Shown here piece by piece: positions 50,017 to 59,506 of a stretch of DNA of 64,000 bases (positions are counted from its first letter, which is position 1; every line of letters starts with the position of its first letter). The position numbers and the translations under genes were made by a program. This DNA is from Natronolimnohabitans innermongolicus JCM 12255. Its GTDB lineage: Archaea > Halobacteriota > Halobacteria > Halobacteriales > Natrialbaceae. Location of the stretch: contig NZ_AOHZ01000075.1 of NCBI RefSeq assembly GCF_000337215.1, forward strand, positions 2,371-66,370. The letters run 5' to 3'. The notes beneath the pieces were generated by a model. It saw nothing but the letters and a program-made list of their open reading frames with translations. It had not been told where the DNA came from and did not search any database.

Positions 50017-50043
50017 ACGGCGGACGCGGTTAGGATGAGATGG

Positions 50044-50124
50044 GCCAGGATGGCCGAACGGTAAGGCGCACGCCTGGAAAGCGTGTTCCCTTTGGGATTC
50101 AGGGTTCAAATCCCTGTCCTGGCG
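50044..50124 (+). tRNA. tRNA-Ser (GGA anticodon)
   Basis: An 81-nt class II tRNA. Acceptor GCCAGGA pairs with TCCTGGC, then discriminator G. The anticodon arm is CACGC-CTGGAAA-GCGTG with GGA anticodon, reading UCC/UCU serine codons. A long variable arm (ttccctttgggattc) identifies serine. The T-arm is CAGGG-TTCAAAT-CCCTG. No intron and no encoded CCA. A T-run (ttttt) follows directly, likely its terminator. Confidence 0.93.
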
Positions 50125-50128
50125 TTTT
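50110..50128 (+). repeat. tRNA 3'-end direct repeat, left copy
   Basis: ATCCCTGTCCTGGCGTTTT, spanning the end of the T-loop to just past tRNA-Ser. It matches 51535-51553 at 17 of 19 positions. The preceding bases are TTCAA. Confidence 0.6.
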
Positions 50129-50269
50129 TGGACGATTGTTGAATAACCCACAGACAATATGATATGTGTCAATATTCGACAGAACGTATCCTCATCACCA
50201 ACGCTATTCTCACCGCGATATTTTCCCCTTACATTCAATTTATACTGATTCACCAATTACTGAAATGTA

Positions 50270-51490
50270 GTGGCTGATGACGACTTCCTGAGACGCACCG
50301 CGATTACCCGTCTCTTGCTCAGCGACCACCAGCGGCAGATACTCGAGCAAACGCTCCGTGAGTGGCAAATGGCGTGTAACATCAGCAGTCGCATCGGGTG
50401 GAACGCAGGAGAATCGCGGAAGATGCAACTCCAGCAACTCGCGTACGAGGACGTCCGCGAGCAAACCCGTCTCGGGAGTCAACACGCAGTTCTCGCCACA
50501 CATCAGGCTGCAGCAGCACTCTCTGGTATCGAAGAGATCGAATCGTTGGACGAGGAGTACGACACCTCTCGTCCGACATTCACCAGCGATACGCTCGTAT
50601 ACGACTCACGCTCGATGACGGTGTTCGACGATGACTCCGTGTCGCTGGCGACGGTCGAAAACCGAATTCGATGTGATCTTTCACTTCCCGACGACAGTGA
50701 CGGCTATCAGCGACGATATCTCGAGTCTGAGGAGTGGGAACTCACTGAATCGACGATGTCGAAACGAGATGGTGACTGGTATCTCCACCTCGGGTTTCGC
50801 AAACCGAATCCACAGCCAAAACTCGAGACGAACGACGGGAACAGGACAGTTCTCGGAGTCGATCTCGGTATCGTTAACATCGCAACGACCAGCACAGCCT
50901 ACTTCGCGTCAGGACGAGAACTGCGCCACCGGCACCGCGAGTTCGATCGGATTCGATCGAATCTGCAACGAATCGGTACTCAGTCGGCACATCGTACCCT
51001 CGAGCAAATAAGCGGGCGAGAATCACGATATCTTCGAGAGACGTTGCACATCGTCGCCAACGATATTCTCGAAGAAGCGATCACGCACGGTTGCGAGTAT
51101 ATCGTTTTCGAGAATCTGAAACACATTCGCGAGCGTGCACCGCCGGTAAAGGAGTTCCATCAATGGGCCCACCGGCAACTCGTCGATCTGGTCGAGTACA
51201 AAGCCGAGGCCGAAGGCGTCCGCGTCGAGTTCGTCTCGCCGGAGTACACGAGTCGCCGGTGCCCGGAATGTGGTCACACGTGCGCAGAAAACCGGGTTCG
51301 GCAGGCTGTCTTCGAGTGTGTCGAATGCAGTGCGACGGCCAACGCCGATTACGTTGGTGCAAAGAACGTCGGATGGCGTTTTGTCCGCCGGGGCCTACAG
51401 TCGTCTCGGCGGACGGGCGACGGTCAACTCGCCCTGAAGTCAGGAACCGTGAAACCGGTGCAGGGGTTCGTTCCCGCCCGTTCTGGGTAA
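50270..51490 (+). CDS. tnpB: TnpB (IS200/IS605 family RNA-guided nuclease)
   Basis: A 406-residue haloarchaeal TnpB. The RuvC catalytic triad is complete: Asp198 in GVDLGIVN, Glu281 in IVFENLKHI, Asp360 in ANADYVGAKN. The zinc finger has Cys331/334 (CPECG) and Cys350/353 (CVEC). YEDVREQTRLGSQHAVLATHQAA and GRELRHRHREF match other haloarchaeal TnpBs. GTG start at 50270; no ATG in frame before the conserved start. No TnpA partner is nearby, so the element may be unable to transpose by itself. It begins 145 bp after tRNA-Ser. Confidence 0.93.
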   Translation: MADDDFLRRTAITRLLLSDHQRQILEQTLREWQMACNISSRIGWNAGESRKMQLQQLAYEDVREQTRLGSQHAVLATHQAAAALSGIEEIESLDEEYDTSRPTFTSDTLVYDSRSMTVFDDDSVSLATVENRIRCDLSLPDDSDGYQRRYLESEEWELTESTMSKRDGDWYLHLGFRKPNPQPKLETNDGNRTVLGVDLGIVNIATTSTAYFASGRELRHRHREFDRIRSNLQRIGTQSAHRTLEQISGRESRYLRETLHIVANDILEEAITHGCEYIVFENLKHIRERAPPVKEFHQWAHRQLVDLVEYKAEAEGVRVEFVSPEYTSRRCPECGHTCAENRVRQAVFECVECSATANADYVGAKNVGWRFVRRGLQSSRRTGDGQLALKSGTVKPVQGFVPARSG

Positions 51491-51534
51491 CGGTTGGGTT
51501 CACTGACAAGCCCTGCTTGCTCAGGGTCGTTGAC
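51380..51534 (+). ncRNA. predicted omega-RNA / right-end region of the tnpB element
   Basis: The guide RNA of TnpB elements normally comes from the 3' end of tnpB and the right end. Here the right end appears to be near 51534: after the stop comes GGTTCACTGACAAG and a hairpin CCCTG-cttgct-CAGGG (51511-51526), then GTTGAC. The 5' limit given is approximate. Transcription is not shown. Confidence 0.4.
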
Positions 51535-51553
51535 ATCCCAGTCTTGGCGTTTT
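51535..51553 (+). repeat. tRNA-Ser 3'-end direct repeat, right copy (predicted TnpB guide)
   Basis: ATCCCAGTCTTGGCGTTTT follows directly after the element's apparent right end and repeats the end of tRNA-Ser (17 of 19 bases). By position, this is also the segment that would serve as guide in an omega-RNA. Confidence 0.55.
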
Positions 51554-51641
51554 CGTCATCTTCAAGGTATCTTCCAGAGCCGTCCGTGTACTCTCGCCTT
51601 AAAAATGAATGACGGAAACGACGCTGTGAAAACGAACCCGA

Positions 51642-51752
51642 CTACCGCGTTATCTCGGCAGGCGAGTCGGTCGTAATCCAGCAGTCGGGGTCGTTCGGGT
51701 CGCGAAGCTCGAGTTCCCCGCTTTGACACACCACCAGTTCGTATCGATCCAT
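51642..51752 (-). CDS. very small acidic protein
   Basis: A 36-residue protein: MDRYELVVCQSGELELRDPN, then DPDCWITTDSPAEITR. Two Cys and the D-P-[DE]-x-x-[AC]-W-I-x-x-D pattern recur in small haloarchaeal proteins of unknown function, recalled from memory. It lies on the strand opposite to the tnpB and HMCES/YedK-like genes. Confidence 0.55.
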   Translation of the reverse strand: MDRYELVVCQSGELELRDPNDPDCWITTDSPAEITR

Positions 51753-51929
51753 TGGAAGACGCTATCGACTACTGAGAGACGACCGACTATCGTAACGGGG
51801 AGCCTACTTCCCGTTCCGGCGGGAGTACGGACGTCATACCACACTGACAGATGCCAGGTCACACGACGGTTCCGCAGCCGGCACGCGCGAGCGGACAACG
51901 ATTTACCCACCCGGCCCCTCGAGAACGGT

Positions 51930-52694
51930 ATGTGCGGACGTTACACCCTGCTGATCGAGCAGGACGAGCTCGAGGAGCGGTTCGACGCTCGGTTCGCCGA
52001 CTCGGAGCCCGAATTCGAGCCGCGGTACAACGCGGCGCCGGGCCAGGAGCTGCCGGTGATCACGAACGACGCGCCCGACGAGATTCGCCGCCTCGAGTGG
52101 GGGCTCGTGCCCTCGTGGGCGGAAGACGACAGCGGCGGGATCATCAACGCGCGGGCGGAGACGATCGACGAGAAGGCGAGCTTTCGGGCGGCCTACGAGC
52201 GACGCAGGTGTTCTCGCGAGGGGAACGAGCGAGAGCTCGACACGCCTTCGGCGGGTCGGTGTCTCGTTCCGACGGACGGCTTCTACGAGTGGGTCGGGAC
52301 GGAACGCGGGAAGCAACCGTACAGAGTTGCCTTCGAGGACGACCGTCCGTTCGCGCTGGCGGGGTTGTGGGAGCGCTGGGAGCCGGACGACGAGACGACG
52401 CAGACGGGACTTGACGCGTTCGGCGGCGGCGTCGACGAGACAGCTCCGGCAGCGGGTCCCCTCGAGACGTTTACGATCGTTACGACCGAGCCGAACGAAC
52501 TGGTCGCCGACCTCCACCACCGGATGGCCGTCATCCTCGAGCCCGGCGACGAGCGGGAGTGGCTGACGGCGGACGATCCGAGCGAGTTGCTCGAGCCGTA
52601 TCCGGCCGAGGGACTGCACGCGTATCCGGTGTCGACGGCGGTCAACGATCCGTCGATCGACGAGCCGTCGCTGATCGAACCGCTCGAGTCCTAA
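51930..52694 (+). CDS. HMCES/YedK-like DNA-protein crosslink protein (SRAP domain)
   Basis: A 254-residue SRAP protein. It begins MCGRYTLLIE, with the catalytic Cys2 that crosslinks abasic sites in single-stranded DNA. Other sites are EPRYNAAPGQELPVI (Asn and Arg), EWGLVPSW, INARAETIDEKASF, RCLVPTDGFYEW with catalytic Glu, and the conserved His in ADLHHRMAVIL. It protects the DNA at abasic lesions. The start is fixed because the Cys must follow the initiator Met. Confidence 0.95.
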   Translation: MCGRYTLLIEQDELEERFDARFADSEPEFEPRYNAAPGQELPVITNDAPDEIRRLEWGLVPSWAEDDSGGIINARAETIDEKASFRAAYERRRCSREGNERELDTPSAGRCLVPTDGFYEWVGTERGKQPYRVAFEDDRPFALAGLWERWEPDDETTQTGLDAFGGGVDETAPAAGPLETFTIVTTEPNELVADLHHRMAVILEPGDEREWLTADDPSELLEPYPAEGLHAYPVSTAVNDPSIDEPSLIEPLES

Positions 52695-52909
52695 CGTTCT
52701 GGAATCGTACCTGTCCTTCCCCTCGGTGGAATTGCTGCCCGAACCGCTATCCAACAATATTTAAGTATGGCGGAGATGCCGGCTCAGTCTGTGAGAGAGC
52801 TGGGTGTTAGCGACCAACACATATTATCTCGAATTAGACCGCATTCTTGCGGTTTTCCCGCTTCAATGTACTCGAGTCGTGATCGGTACGGATCTCGAAT
52901 ACCACAACA

Positions 52910-52917
52910 TTTATATA
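52910..52917 (+). promoter_or_regulatory. thermosome gene promoter
   Basis: TTTATATA preceded by CGAATACCACAACA, about 30 nt before the ATG at 52945. The spacing supports a start at or near this codon and argues against the upstream ATG at 52930. Confidence 0.65.
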
Positions 52918-52944
52918 GAATCACAATCAATGATTCGGCTGACT

Positions 52945-54609
52945 ATGAGCCAGCGAATGCAGCAGGGACAGCCGATGATCGTGATGAGCGAGGACTCCCA
53001 GCGCGTCAAGGACAAGGACGCGCAGGATTACAACATCAGCGCCGCTCGTGCGGTCGCTGAATCCGTTCGCTCGACACTCGGTCCGAAGGGGATGGACAAG
53101 ATGCTCGTCGACTCGATGGGATCGGTAACGATCACCAACGACGGCGTCACCATCCTTCAGGAGATGGACATCGACAACCCGACGGCCGAGATGATCATTG
53201 AGGTCGCCGAGACGCAGGAAGACGAGGCCGGCGACGGCACTACGACGGCCGTCGCGATCGCCGGCGAACTGCTCAAAAACGCCGAGGATCTCATCGAGCA
53301 GGACATCCACCCGACGGCGATCATCAAGGGCTTCCACATGGCAAGCGAGCAGGCCCGCGAGGAGATCGACGACATCGCTCAGGACGTCGACACTGACGAC
53401 GAGGAGCTCCTGCGCTCGGTCGCCGAGACCTCGATGACCGGCAAGGGGACCGAGGTCAACAAGGAGTACCTCGCCGAGCTCATCATCGACGCCGTCAGTC
53501 AGGTCACCGTCGAGAACGAGGACGGCGACAACGTCGTCGACCTCGAGTTCCTCAACATCGAGACCCAGACCGGCCGCAGCGCCGGCGAGTCCGACCTCCT
53601 CGAGGGCGGCATCATCGACAAGGATCCCGTCCACGACAACATGCCGACCGAGGCGACGGACGCCGATATCCTGCTGCTGAACTCCCCGATCGAGGTCGAG
53701 GAGACCGACATCGACACCGAGGTTTCGGTCACCGATCCCGACCAGCTTCAGCAGTTCTTAGACCGCGAGGAGAAACAGCTCAAGGAGAAGGTCGAGCAGA
53801 TTGTCGACACCGGCGCCGACGTCGTCTTCTGCCAGAAGGGCATCGACGACCTCGCCCAGCACTACCTCGCCAAGGAGGGCATCCTCGCCGTCCGCCGCGC
53901 CAAGAAAAGCGACCTGGAGTTCCTCTCGGAAGTCGTCGGCGCCTCGGTCGTCACTGACCTCGCCAACGCGAGCGCCGAGGACCTCGGCCACGGTGACGTC
54001 ACCCGCGACGACGAGGACGAACTGTTCTACGTCGAGGGCGAGGACGCCCACGGCGTCACGCTCTTGCTCGCCGGCTCGACCGACCACGTCGTCGACGAAC
54101 TCGAGCGCGGCGTCCACGACGCGCTCGACGTCGTCGCTCAGACCGTCTCCGACGGCCGCGTGCTGGCCGGCGGCGGTGCCATCGAGGTCGAACTCGCCTC
54201 GCGCCTGCGTGACTACGCCGACTCCGTTTCCGGCCGCGAGCAGCTGGCCGTCGAGGCCTTCGCCGACTCGCTCGAACTCGTCCCGCGCGTGCTCGCCGAG
54301 AACGCCGGACTCGACTCCATCGACACGCTCGTCGACCTCCGTGCGGCCCACGACGACGGCGACGTCGAAGCCGGCCTGAACGTCTTCACGGGCGACGTCG
54401 AAGACACGTTCGAGGCTGGCGTCGTCGAACCGGCCCACGCCAAAGAACAGGCCGTTACCTCGGCTGCCGAGGCCGCGAACCTCGTGCTCAAGATCGACGA
54501 CATCATCTCCGCCGGCGACCTCTCCACCGACAAGGGTGGCGACGAGGAAGGCGGCGCACCCGGCGGCGGCATGGGCGGTATGGGCGGCGGCATGGGCGGC
54601 ATGATGTGA
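52945..54609 (+). CDS. thermosome subunit (group II chaperonin)
   Basis: A 554-residue chaperonin subunit. ATP-binding sites are [29 protein letters not shown] and [18 protein letters not shown]; the C-terminal intermediate/equatorial part has [17 protein letters not shown]. The C-terminus is a Gly/Met-rich tail ([15 protein letters not shown]), typical of archaeal thermosomes. It forms eight-membered rings that fold proteins using ATP; heat induction is expected. The TATA box and the following hairpins frame a monocistronic unit. Confidence 0.95.
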   Translation: MSQRMQQGQPMIVMSEDSQRVKDKDAQDYNISAARAVAESVRSTLGPKGMDKMLVDSMGSVTITNDGVTILQEMDIDNPTAEMIIEVAETQEDEAGDGTTTAVAIAGELLKNAEDLIEQDIHPTAIIKGFHMASEQAREEIDDIAQDVDTDDEELLRSVAETSMTGKGTEVNKEYLAELIIDAVSQVTVENEDGDNVVDLEFLNIETQTGRSAGESDLLEGGIIDKDPVHDNMPTEATDADILLLNSPIEVEETDIDTEVSVTDPDQLQQFLDREEKQLKEKVEQIVDTGADVVFCQKGIDDLAQHYLAKEGILAVRRAKKSDLEFLSEVVGASVVTDLANASAEDLGHGDVTRDDEDELFYVEGEDAHGVTLLLAGSTDHVVDELERGVHDALDVVAQTVSDGRVLAGGGAIEVELASRLRDYADSVSGREQLAVEAFADSLELVPRVLAENAGLDSIDTLVDLRAAHDDGDVEAGLNVFTGDVEDTFEAGVVEPAHAKEQAVTSAAEAANLVLKIDDIISAGDLSTDKGGDEEGGAPGGGMGGMGGGMGGMM

Positions 54610-54610
54610 G

Positions 54611-54663
54611 ACTAACTTTTGCTCTGCGAGCGCGGCGAAGCCGCGCTCTCGGCAAAAGTTAGT
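54611..54663 (+). terminator. strong hairpin after thermosome
   Basis: Two nested perfect repeats: outer ACTAACTTTTGC / GCAAAAGTTAGT (54611-54622 and 54652-54663) and inner GAGCGCGGC / GCCGCGCTC (54628-54636 and 54640-54648) with a GAA loop. It begins 2 nt after the stop. The outer arm itself contains a T-run. A probable terminator of a highly expressed gene. Confidence 0.65.
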
Positions 54664-54691
54664 ATAAAAGCACTCCTCCTTCAGTTCGCTC

Positions 54692-54763
54692 GAGTGCGGC
54701 GAAGCCGCACTCGTCGCTCACATCAGTCGTCGGCCCGAGCACGGCGCGTGACGCCGTGCTCGG
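54692..54763 (+). repeat. second and third related hairpins
   Basis: Hairpin 2: GAGTGCGGC - GAA - GCCGCACTC (54692-54712), very like the inner hairpin of the first. Hairpin 3: CCGAGCACGGCG - CGTGA - CGCCGTGCTCGG (54735-54763), a perfect 12-bp stem. The series is spaced about 45-60 nt apart and lies in the gene-free stretch after the thermosome gene. Confidence 0.6.
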
Positions 54764-54974
54764 CGAACGGCGCCCGTTCGGGTTCTCCGAACCGCTCACT
54801 CGCCGATGCTCGTCCGGAGCGAATACCCGAGTGTAGTAGTTTCCGCGGTTGGTGCTGCCTGCTGTGAATGGTTCCTCACTCGAGTAGCGCCCACCGCTCT
54901 CGATCCCATCGCTCGAGTCGCACCCTGTTTCTGGCAAGCCCGTGATCTTTTGTACTGGCAGTCGTACGCCGGCC

Positions 54975-55118
54975 ATGGCGTTTCAAACCACGTTCGGTTG
55001 GTCGCTGATCTCCTCGGGCATCGTCACGCTCATCCTGATCGTGCTTCCCGGCGATTCCCTCTGGTGGGGACTGTTGCTGTTGGCACTCGGGATCGCAGTT
55101 CTGTACGTTCGGTACTGA
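54975..55118 (+). CDS. small two-helix membrane protein
   Basis: A 47-residue protein: MAFQTTFGWSLISSGIVTLI, then a Gly/Trp turn (LPGDSLWWGLLL) and a second helix ending VLYVRY. Two hydrophobic stretches fill nearly the whole length. It starts with an ATG at 54975. It lies between the thermosome hairpins and the Lrp-family gene, which is convergent. The function is unknown. Confidence 0.6.
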   Translation: MAFQTTFGWSLISSGIVTLILIVLPGDSLWWGLLLLALGIAVLYVRY

Positions 55119-55209
55119 CGCCTTCGCGGACATCGCGATGACAGAACAGACGCTCGAGTCGTTCGGAACCGCTCGAGAAAATCGTCGCGCTATCGCTGAA
55201 CCGAACTGC

Positions 55210-55671
55210 TCAGGCGTCGTCGACCTCGAGTTCGAACTGTTCGTTCTCGCTGACGGTGTTGAGGACGACGCTCGTATTCGAGGCTTTGATGTCGGGATCG
55301 GTCAATAGCTGTTTGATCTGGTCGTTCATCCCGTCGGTGTTCTTGAACTTCCCGATGGCGATGACGTCGTAGTCGCCGGTGACCTCGTAGACAGATGTCA
55401 TCTGCTGGTGGTCGCGCAGCGTTTCGGTGACGTCTGGAAGGGCGTTCCCCTCGACTTGCAACTGGATCACTGCGGTGACGTCGTATCCGACCGCATCGTA
55501 GTCGACTCTCGGTGTGTAGCCTTCGATGACACCTTCGTCTTCGAGATCGGAGAGGTGATTCGAAACGGTCGTCACGGAAACGTCGAGTTCCTCGGCGAGG
55601 CTTCGAAGGCTCGCTCGCCCGTCGCCGAGAAGTGCATTCACTAGTTTTGCATCGAGATTTTCGTACGTCAT
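55210..55671 (-). CDS. Lrp/AsnC family transcriptional regulator
   Basis: A 153-residue regulator. [23 protein letters not shown] followed by [21 protein letters not shown]. The C-terminal RAM domain ([21 protein letters not shown] through [12 protein letters not shown]) binds amino acids or partners. It is divergent from glnA, a common arrangement in haloarchaea in which an Lrp protein regulates glutamine synthetase; regulation here is inferred from position. Confidence 0.92.
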   Translation of the reverse strand: MTYENLDAKLVNALLGDGRASLRSLAEELDVSVTTVSNHLSDLEDEGVIEGYTPRVDYDAVGYDVTAVIQLQVEGNALPDVTETLRDHQQMTSVYEVTGDYDVIAIGKFKNTDGMNDQIKQLLTDPDIKASNTSVVLNTVSENEQFELEVDDA

Positions 55672-55797
55672 CACACTCACCCTCTCACTCGAGCCTTTAG
55701 AACTTTACGAATATACAGTTTCTCCGGGTGCAGAGAAGATTTGCTTGGAGCAGTAGGGTTTTAGTAGCAGAGTTACTTGGATACCACGACGAGAAAG

Positions 55798-57153
55798 ATG
55801 ACAAGCGGAAACATCACTGAGACGGAACAGGCGGTACTCGACGAGATTGAGGAGAAAGACGTCGACTTCCTCCGTCTACAGTTTACTGACATTCTTGGGA
55901 CCGTAAAGAACGTTTCTGTTCCGGCTCGACAGGCTGAGAAGGCGTTCTCCGAGGGGATCTATTTCGACGGTTCCTCGATCGAAGGGTTCGTCCGCATTCA
56001 GGAATCGGACATGCGTCTCGTTCCTGACCCCGACACGTTCGCCGTCTTGCCGTGGCGCAAGAAAGAAGAGAGCGCCGCGGCCCGAATGATCTGTGACGTC
56101 TACGATACGTATACGGGCGAGCCGTTCGAGGGCGATCCGCGACGCGTGCTACAGAACGCCCTCGACCGCGCCGAGGAGATGGGCTACACCGTCAACGCCG
56201 CGCCAGAACCCGAGTTCTTCCTCTTCGAAGAGGACGACGAAGGTCGCGCGACGACCGATACGAACGACGCCGGCGGCTACTTCGACCTCGCGCCGAAAGA
56301 CCTCGCCTCTGACGTCCGTCGCGACATTATCTACGGCCTCGAGGACATGGGCTTCGAAATCGAAGCCAGCCATCACGAGGTCGCCGAGGGACAACACGAG
56401 ATCAACTTCGAGTACGACGACGCGCTCGCGACGGCCGACAACGTCGCCACGTTCCGAACCGTCGTCCGCGCCATCGCGGCCCAGCACGACCTCCACGCGA
56501 CGTTCATGCCCAAGCCGATCCCGAAGATCAACGGCTCGGGGATGCACACGCACCTCTCGCTGTTCACCGAAGACGGCGAGAACGCCTTCCACGACGAGGA
56601 CGACGAGTTCAACCTCTCGGAGGAAGCCCGCGCGTTCACCGCCGGGTTGCTCGAGCACGCGCCGGCGATCACGGCGGTCGCCAACCCCACCGTCAACAGC
56701 TACAAGCGACTGGTCCCCGGGTACGAAGCACCCGTCTACGTCGCCTGGTCCGACCGCAACCGCTCGTCGCTGATCCGCAAGCCCGCGGCTCGCGTCCCCG
56801 CGGCCTCGCGCGTCGAACTGCGCTCGCCCGATCCGTCGTGTAACCCCTACCTCGCACTCGCCGTCATGATCCACGCCGGTCTCGAGGGCATCGAGAACGA
56901 CCTCGAGTGCGCCGACCCGGTTCGCGAGAACATCTACGAGTTCGACGAGGACAAACGCGAGGAGTACGGCATCGAGACGCTGCCGTCGAACCTCGGTGCT
57001 GCGGTCGACGCCCTCGAGGAAGACGAAATTATCTACGACGCGCTCGGCGAGCACGTCGCACCGAAGTTCGTCGAGGCCAAGCGCCAGGAGTTCGAGGAGT
57101 ACCTCGTCGACGTCTCCGAGTGGGAACTCGACCGCTACCTCGAGACGTTCTAA
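55798..57153 (+). CDS. glnA: glutamine synthetase type I
   Basis: A 451-residue enzyme that makes glutamine from glutamate, ammonia and ATP. Motifs: [59 protein letters not shown] (ATP/metal), [23 protein letters not shown] and [16 protein letters not shown]. The Tyr of the bacterial adenylylation site is not evident, so it is probably of the alpha type. ATG at 55798 is preferred over a TTG at 55777. It faces the Lrp-family regulator divergently. Confidence 0.96.
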   Translation: MTSGNITETEQAVLDEIEEKDVDFLRLQFTDILGTVKNVSVPARQAEKAFSEGIYFDGSSIEGFVRIQESDMRLVPDPDTFAVLPWRKKEESAAARMICDVYDTYTGEPFEGDPRRVLQNALDRAEEMGYTVNAAPEPEFFLFEEDDEGRATTDTNDAGGYFDLAPKDLASDVRRDIIYGLEDMGFEIEASHHEVAEGQHEINFEYDDALATADNVATFRTVVRAIAAQHDLHATFMPKPIPKINGSGMHTHLSLFTEDGENAFHDEDDEFNLSEEARAFTAGLLEHAPAITAVANPTVNSYKRLVPGYEAPVYVAWSDRNRSSLIRKPAARVPAASRVELRSPDPSCNPYLALAVMIHAGLEGIENDLECADPVRENIYEFDEDKREEYGIETLPSNLGAAVDALEEDEIIYDALGEHVAPKFVEAKRQEFEEYLVDVSEWELDRYLETF

Positions 57154-57241
57154 GACGGCCGGCCACGCGAATCGATTTTCGACCGTTCGCTCTCGTTTTC
57201 GATTCACCGCGATACGCTCCGCCTTTTCGAGCCCGTTCCCG

Positions 57242-58150
57242 TCAGCCCGTCACTTCCGAGCGCGAGCGTCGGGCGTCCGGGTGCCTGACGTGGCCCGGAA
57301 GCCCGACGACGATCAGTCCGCCGACGAGTCCGACGAGCAGCCAGACGACCGCGGCGTCGACGACGAGCAAGACGAGCGCGACGATCCCGAGCACGGCGAG
57401 GCCCAGCGCGGCGTGGGCGAAGACGCGGATCGACGCCGACCACGGCTCCCGGGACGGCGTCGCGTACTGCCAGGCCAGCGCGGCGCCGACGCAACCGCCG
57501 AAGAGCGCCACCGCATCGGGTCGGCCGCTGGTGGCGAACGCGGCGAGCGAGAGCACCGCTGCGAGCGTGAACATCGCGCCCGTGGCGGCGTGGTGGTCGC
57601 GAGCCAGCAGGCGATTGCGAACCGCGAGCATTCCCGCGACGTAGACGACGCCGACGACTGCCCCGACGAGGACGTCGATCGGAAAGTGAACGCCCGCGCC
57701 GACTCGAGCGAACGAGACGAGACCGACCATCGCGGCCGCACCCGCCCACCGCTGGCCCCTCGTTCCGACGTCGAACTCGAGGGCGAGCATCGTCCAGACG
57801 ACGACCGCGGCGATGGCGTGACCGCTCGGGAAACTGGTCGTGTGGACTTCGACGGCCGGCGCGTACAGCACGGCGACGACCGTCGGGAGCGACTCGGGTG
57901 CGATCGCGGGGCCGACGCCGGGACGCGGCGTCTCGAATACGCCTTTCAGGCCGAGCATAACGGCGTAGCCGCCCATAACGATCCCGAGCCACGACGCGAA
58001 GCGATGTCGGTCGCGGAACCAGAAGGCGAGTACGACCGCCGGCGCGACGAACCAGACGCTCCCGAGATAGGAGAGAAACGCGAAGAGAAAGGCCATCCAC
58101 TCGGGAAAGGCGTCGCGGACGAGTTCAACCTGTGTCGGTTCGAACCACAT
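57242..58150 (-). CDS. PAP2-family membrane phosphatase
   Basis: A 302-residue protein with about eight membrane helices. The PAP2 catalytic set is complete: KGVFETPRPG (K..RP), TTSFPSGHAIAA (PSGH) and FARVGAGVHFPIDVLVGA (R-x5-H-x3-D). It removes phosphate from a lipid phosphate such as undecaprenyl- or dolichyl-diphosphate. The second half is four more helices with no motif. It is convergent with glnA. Confidence 0.92.
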   Translation of the reverse strand: MWFEPTQVELVRDAFPEWMAFLFAFLSYLGSVWFVAPAVVLAFWFRDRHRFASWLGIVMGGYAVMLGLKGVFETPRPGVGPAIAPESLPTVVAVLYAPAVEVHTTSFPSGHAIAAVVVWTMLALEFDVGTRGQRWAGAAAMVGLVSFARVGAGVHFPIDVLVGAVVGVVYVAGMLAVRNRLLARDHHAATGAMFTLAAVLSLAAFATSGRPDAVALFGGCVGAALAWQYATPSREPWSASIRVFAHAALGLAVLGIVALVLLVVDAAVVWLLVGLVGGLIVVGLPGHVRHPDARRSRSEVTG

Positions 58151-58466
58151 ATATTAGTTATACTATTGTGCTGTTATTATTTTCTCTAGTGTGGCGAGTA
58201 ATAGTTGTTTCGCCGACCACGCCTCGCGGCCAGGGCCGAACCCGTGATCGTGATCGTGAGCCTCGAACGACGGCGTATCGTCGTCGACGTCCGTTCCCAG
58301 GTGGGTACGAGACTTGACCACACGGCAGCCCGCGATATCGGCCTCTCGATGGCCGTGGCGGTGCCCGACCTGGAGCGCGTGGTCGGGCTCGAGCGCACGA
58401 TAGCACTCGTAGCGTCTCGCGCCGGTCGGGGTCGGCTGCGTGAGCGTCGCCGCCTCACTGCTCGCT
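58151..58466. other. intergenic region with a possible broken coding frame
   Basis: On the minus strand, 58163 to about 58440 holds a frame with protein-like content (RYECYRALEPDHALQVGHRH, then a His/Asp-rich end HDHDHGFGPG), but there is no start codon before its first third. It may be the remains of a small metal-binding protein or chance. The left part is AT-rich promoter-like sequence for the PAP2 gene. Confidence 0.35.
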
Positions 58467-59312
58467 CTACGCTTCCGCCTGTTCGATCCACTCCTCGGCG
58501 TCGCTCTCCGAGACGTCAGCGGCCTCGGTGATCGTCTCGGCGTCGGTACGAACGAGATCGTCGACCGTCGCGATACCGGCCTCTGAAAGCTGTTCGCGGA
58601 CGCTCTCGTCGATGCCCTCGATGGACTCGAGCGTGTGCTCTGGGTCGGTTTCGATCTTCGTGTGGGCCTCGACCGACTGCTGGTTCTCGAGTCGCCGGGT
58701 GACCGCTTCGCTCTGGTCCTCGAGTTGCTCTTGGAACGCCTCGATCTGTTCGGCCTGTCGTTCAAGCAGGGTCGCGACGTCTCCCGTCTGTTGGTCGAGT
58801 TGCTCCTCGAGTCGGTCCTGAAGCTCCTGTGTCCGCTCGAGTTGCTCGCGAAGCTGTCCCGAGAGCTCGTCGACGCTCTCGACCGTCTGATCCTCGACGG
58901 ACCGAGTCATCTCGAGGAACTGGTGGGTCTGGTCGTCGAGAGCGTCGACGAACTCGCCGGAGAACTCGTCGGCGGTGTCGACGTCCCGCTCGAGTTCGCG
59001 CTCGAGGGCGTCGTAGAACTCAGCGTGGGTCGTCTTCAGCTGTGCGAACGTTTCATCGGTGACACGGTGCGCGTCGGACGGCTCGTCGCCGGGGAGAATC
59101 GCGGCCGTCGCGTCGACGTAGCTGTGGGCCATCGCCTGCGCGAGCTCGAGTTGCTGGCGCTGGAGCGACTCCTGGCCTTTGAGCCCCGTAAGCGCCATGG
59201 AGTCGACGTTGCGCTGGACGGAGAGACCCTGCTTGAACAGCTGCTGGCTCTGTTTCACTGCGGTTCGCTGTACGTCGAACATCGCTCGGATGGGGGATTC
59301 TGACTGACTCAT
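58467..59312 (-). CDS. coiled-coil protein with C-terminal helix-hairpin-helix
   Basis: A 281-residue protein from MSQSESPIRAMFDVQRTAVK. Residues about 8-55 and 90-200 are long helices rich in Glu/Gln (QLREQLERTQELQDRLEEQL). The N-terminal part resembles phasin-like granule-binding proteins. The last 60 residues (LESIEGIDESVREQLSEAGI, then TVDDLVRTDAETITEAADV) form a helix-hairpin-helix domain, usual for DNA or protein contact. The combination suggests a scaffold; the function is unknown. An upstream ATG at 59378 adds non-conserved residues. Confidence 0.78.
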   Translation of the reverse strand: MSQSESPIRAMFDVQRTAVKQSQQLFKQGLSVQRNVDSMALTGLKGQESLQRQQLELAQAMAHSYVDATAAILPGDEPSDAHRVTDETFAQLKTTHAEFYDALERELERDVDTADEFSGEFVDALDDQTHQFLEMTRSVEDQTVESVDELSGQLREQLERTQELQDRLEEQLDQQTGDVATLLERQAEQIEAFQEQLEDQSEAVTRRLENQQSVEAHTKIETDPEHTLESIEGIDESVREQLSEAGIATVDDLVRTDAETITEAADVSESDAEEWIEQAEA

Positions 59313-59506
59313 GTTCGTCGAGCACGGATCGGACTCGACGAGGGATAAATGGTGAGCTTGCATACCACTGATTACCATCTAATGGCATCGAATGGTGCAG
59401 AAGAGTGATACTCGCCCGTTCGATTCGCTTTCGGTAATTTTCCCCATCGGTGACTATCACGACGAGCCGCATTCAGTATTATGAGCGAGTTTGTGGTCCG
59501 TTCACT

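Noticed and set aside
52767-53060. A small gene beginning MAEMPAQSVRE before the thermosome
   Set aside because: It runs into the thermosome gene in another frame, and the TATA-like motif is too close (about 10 nt) to its ATG.
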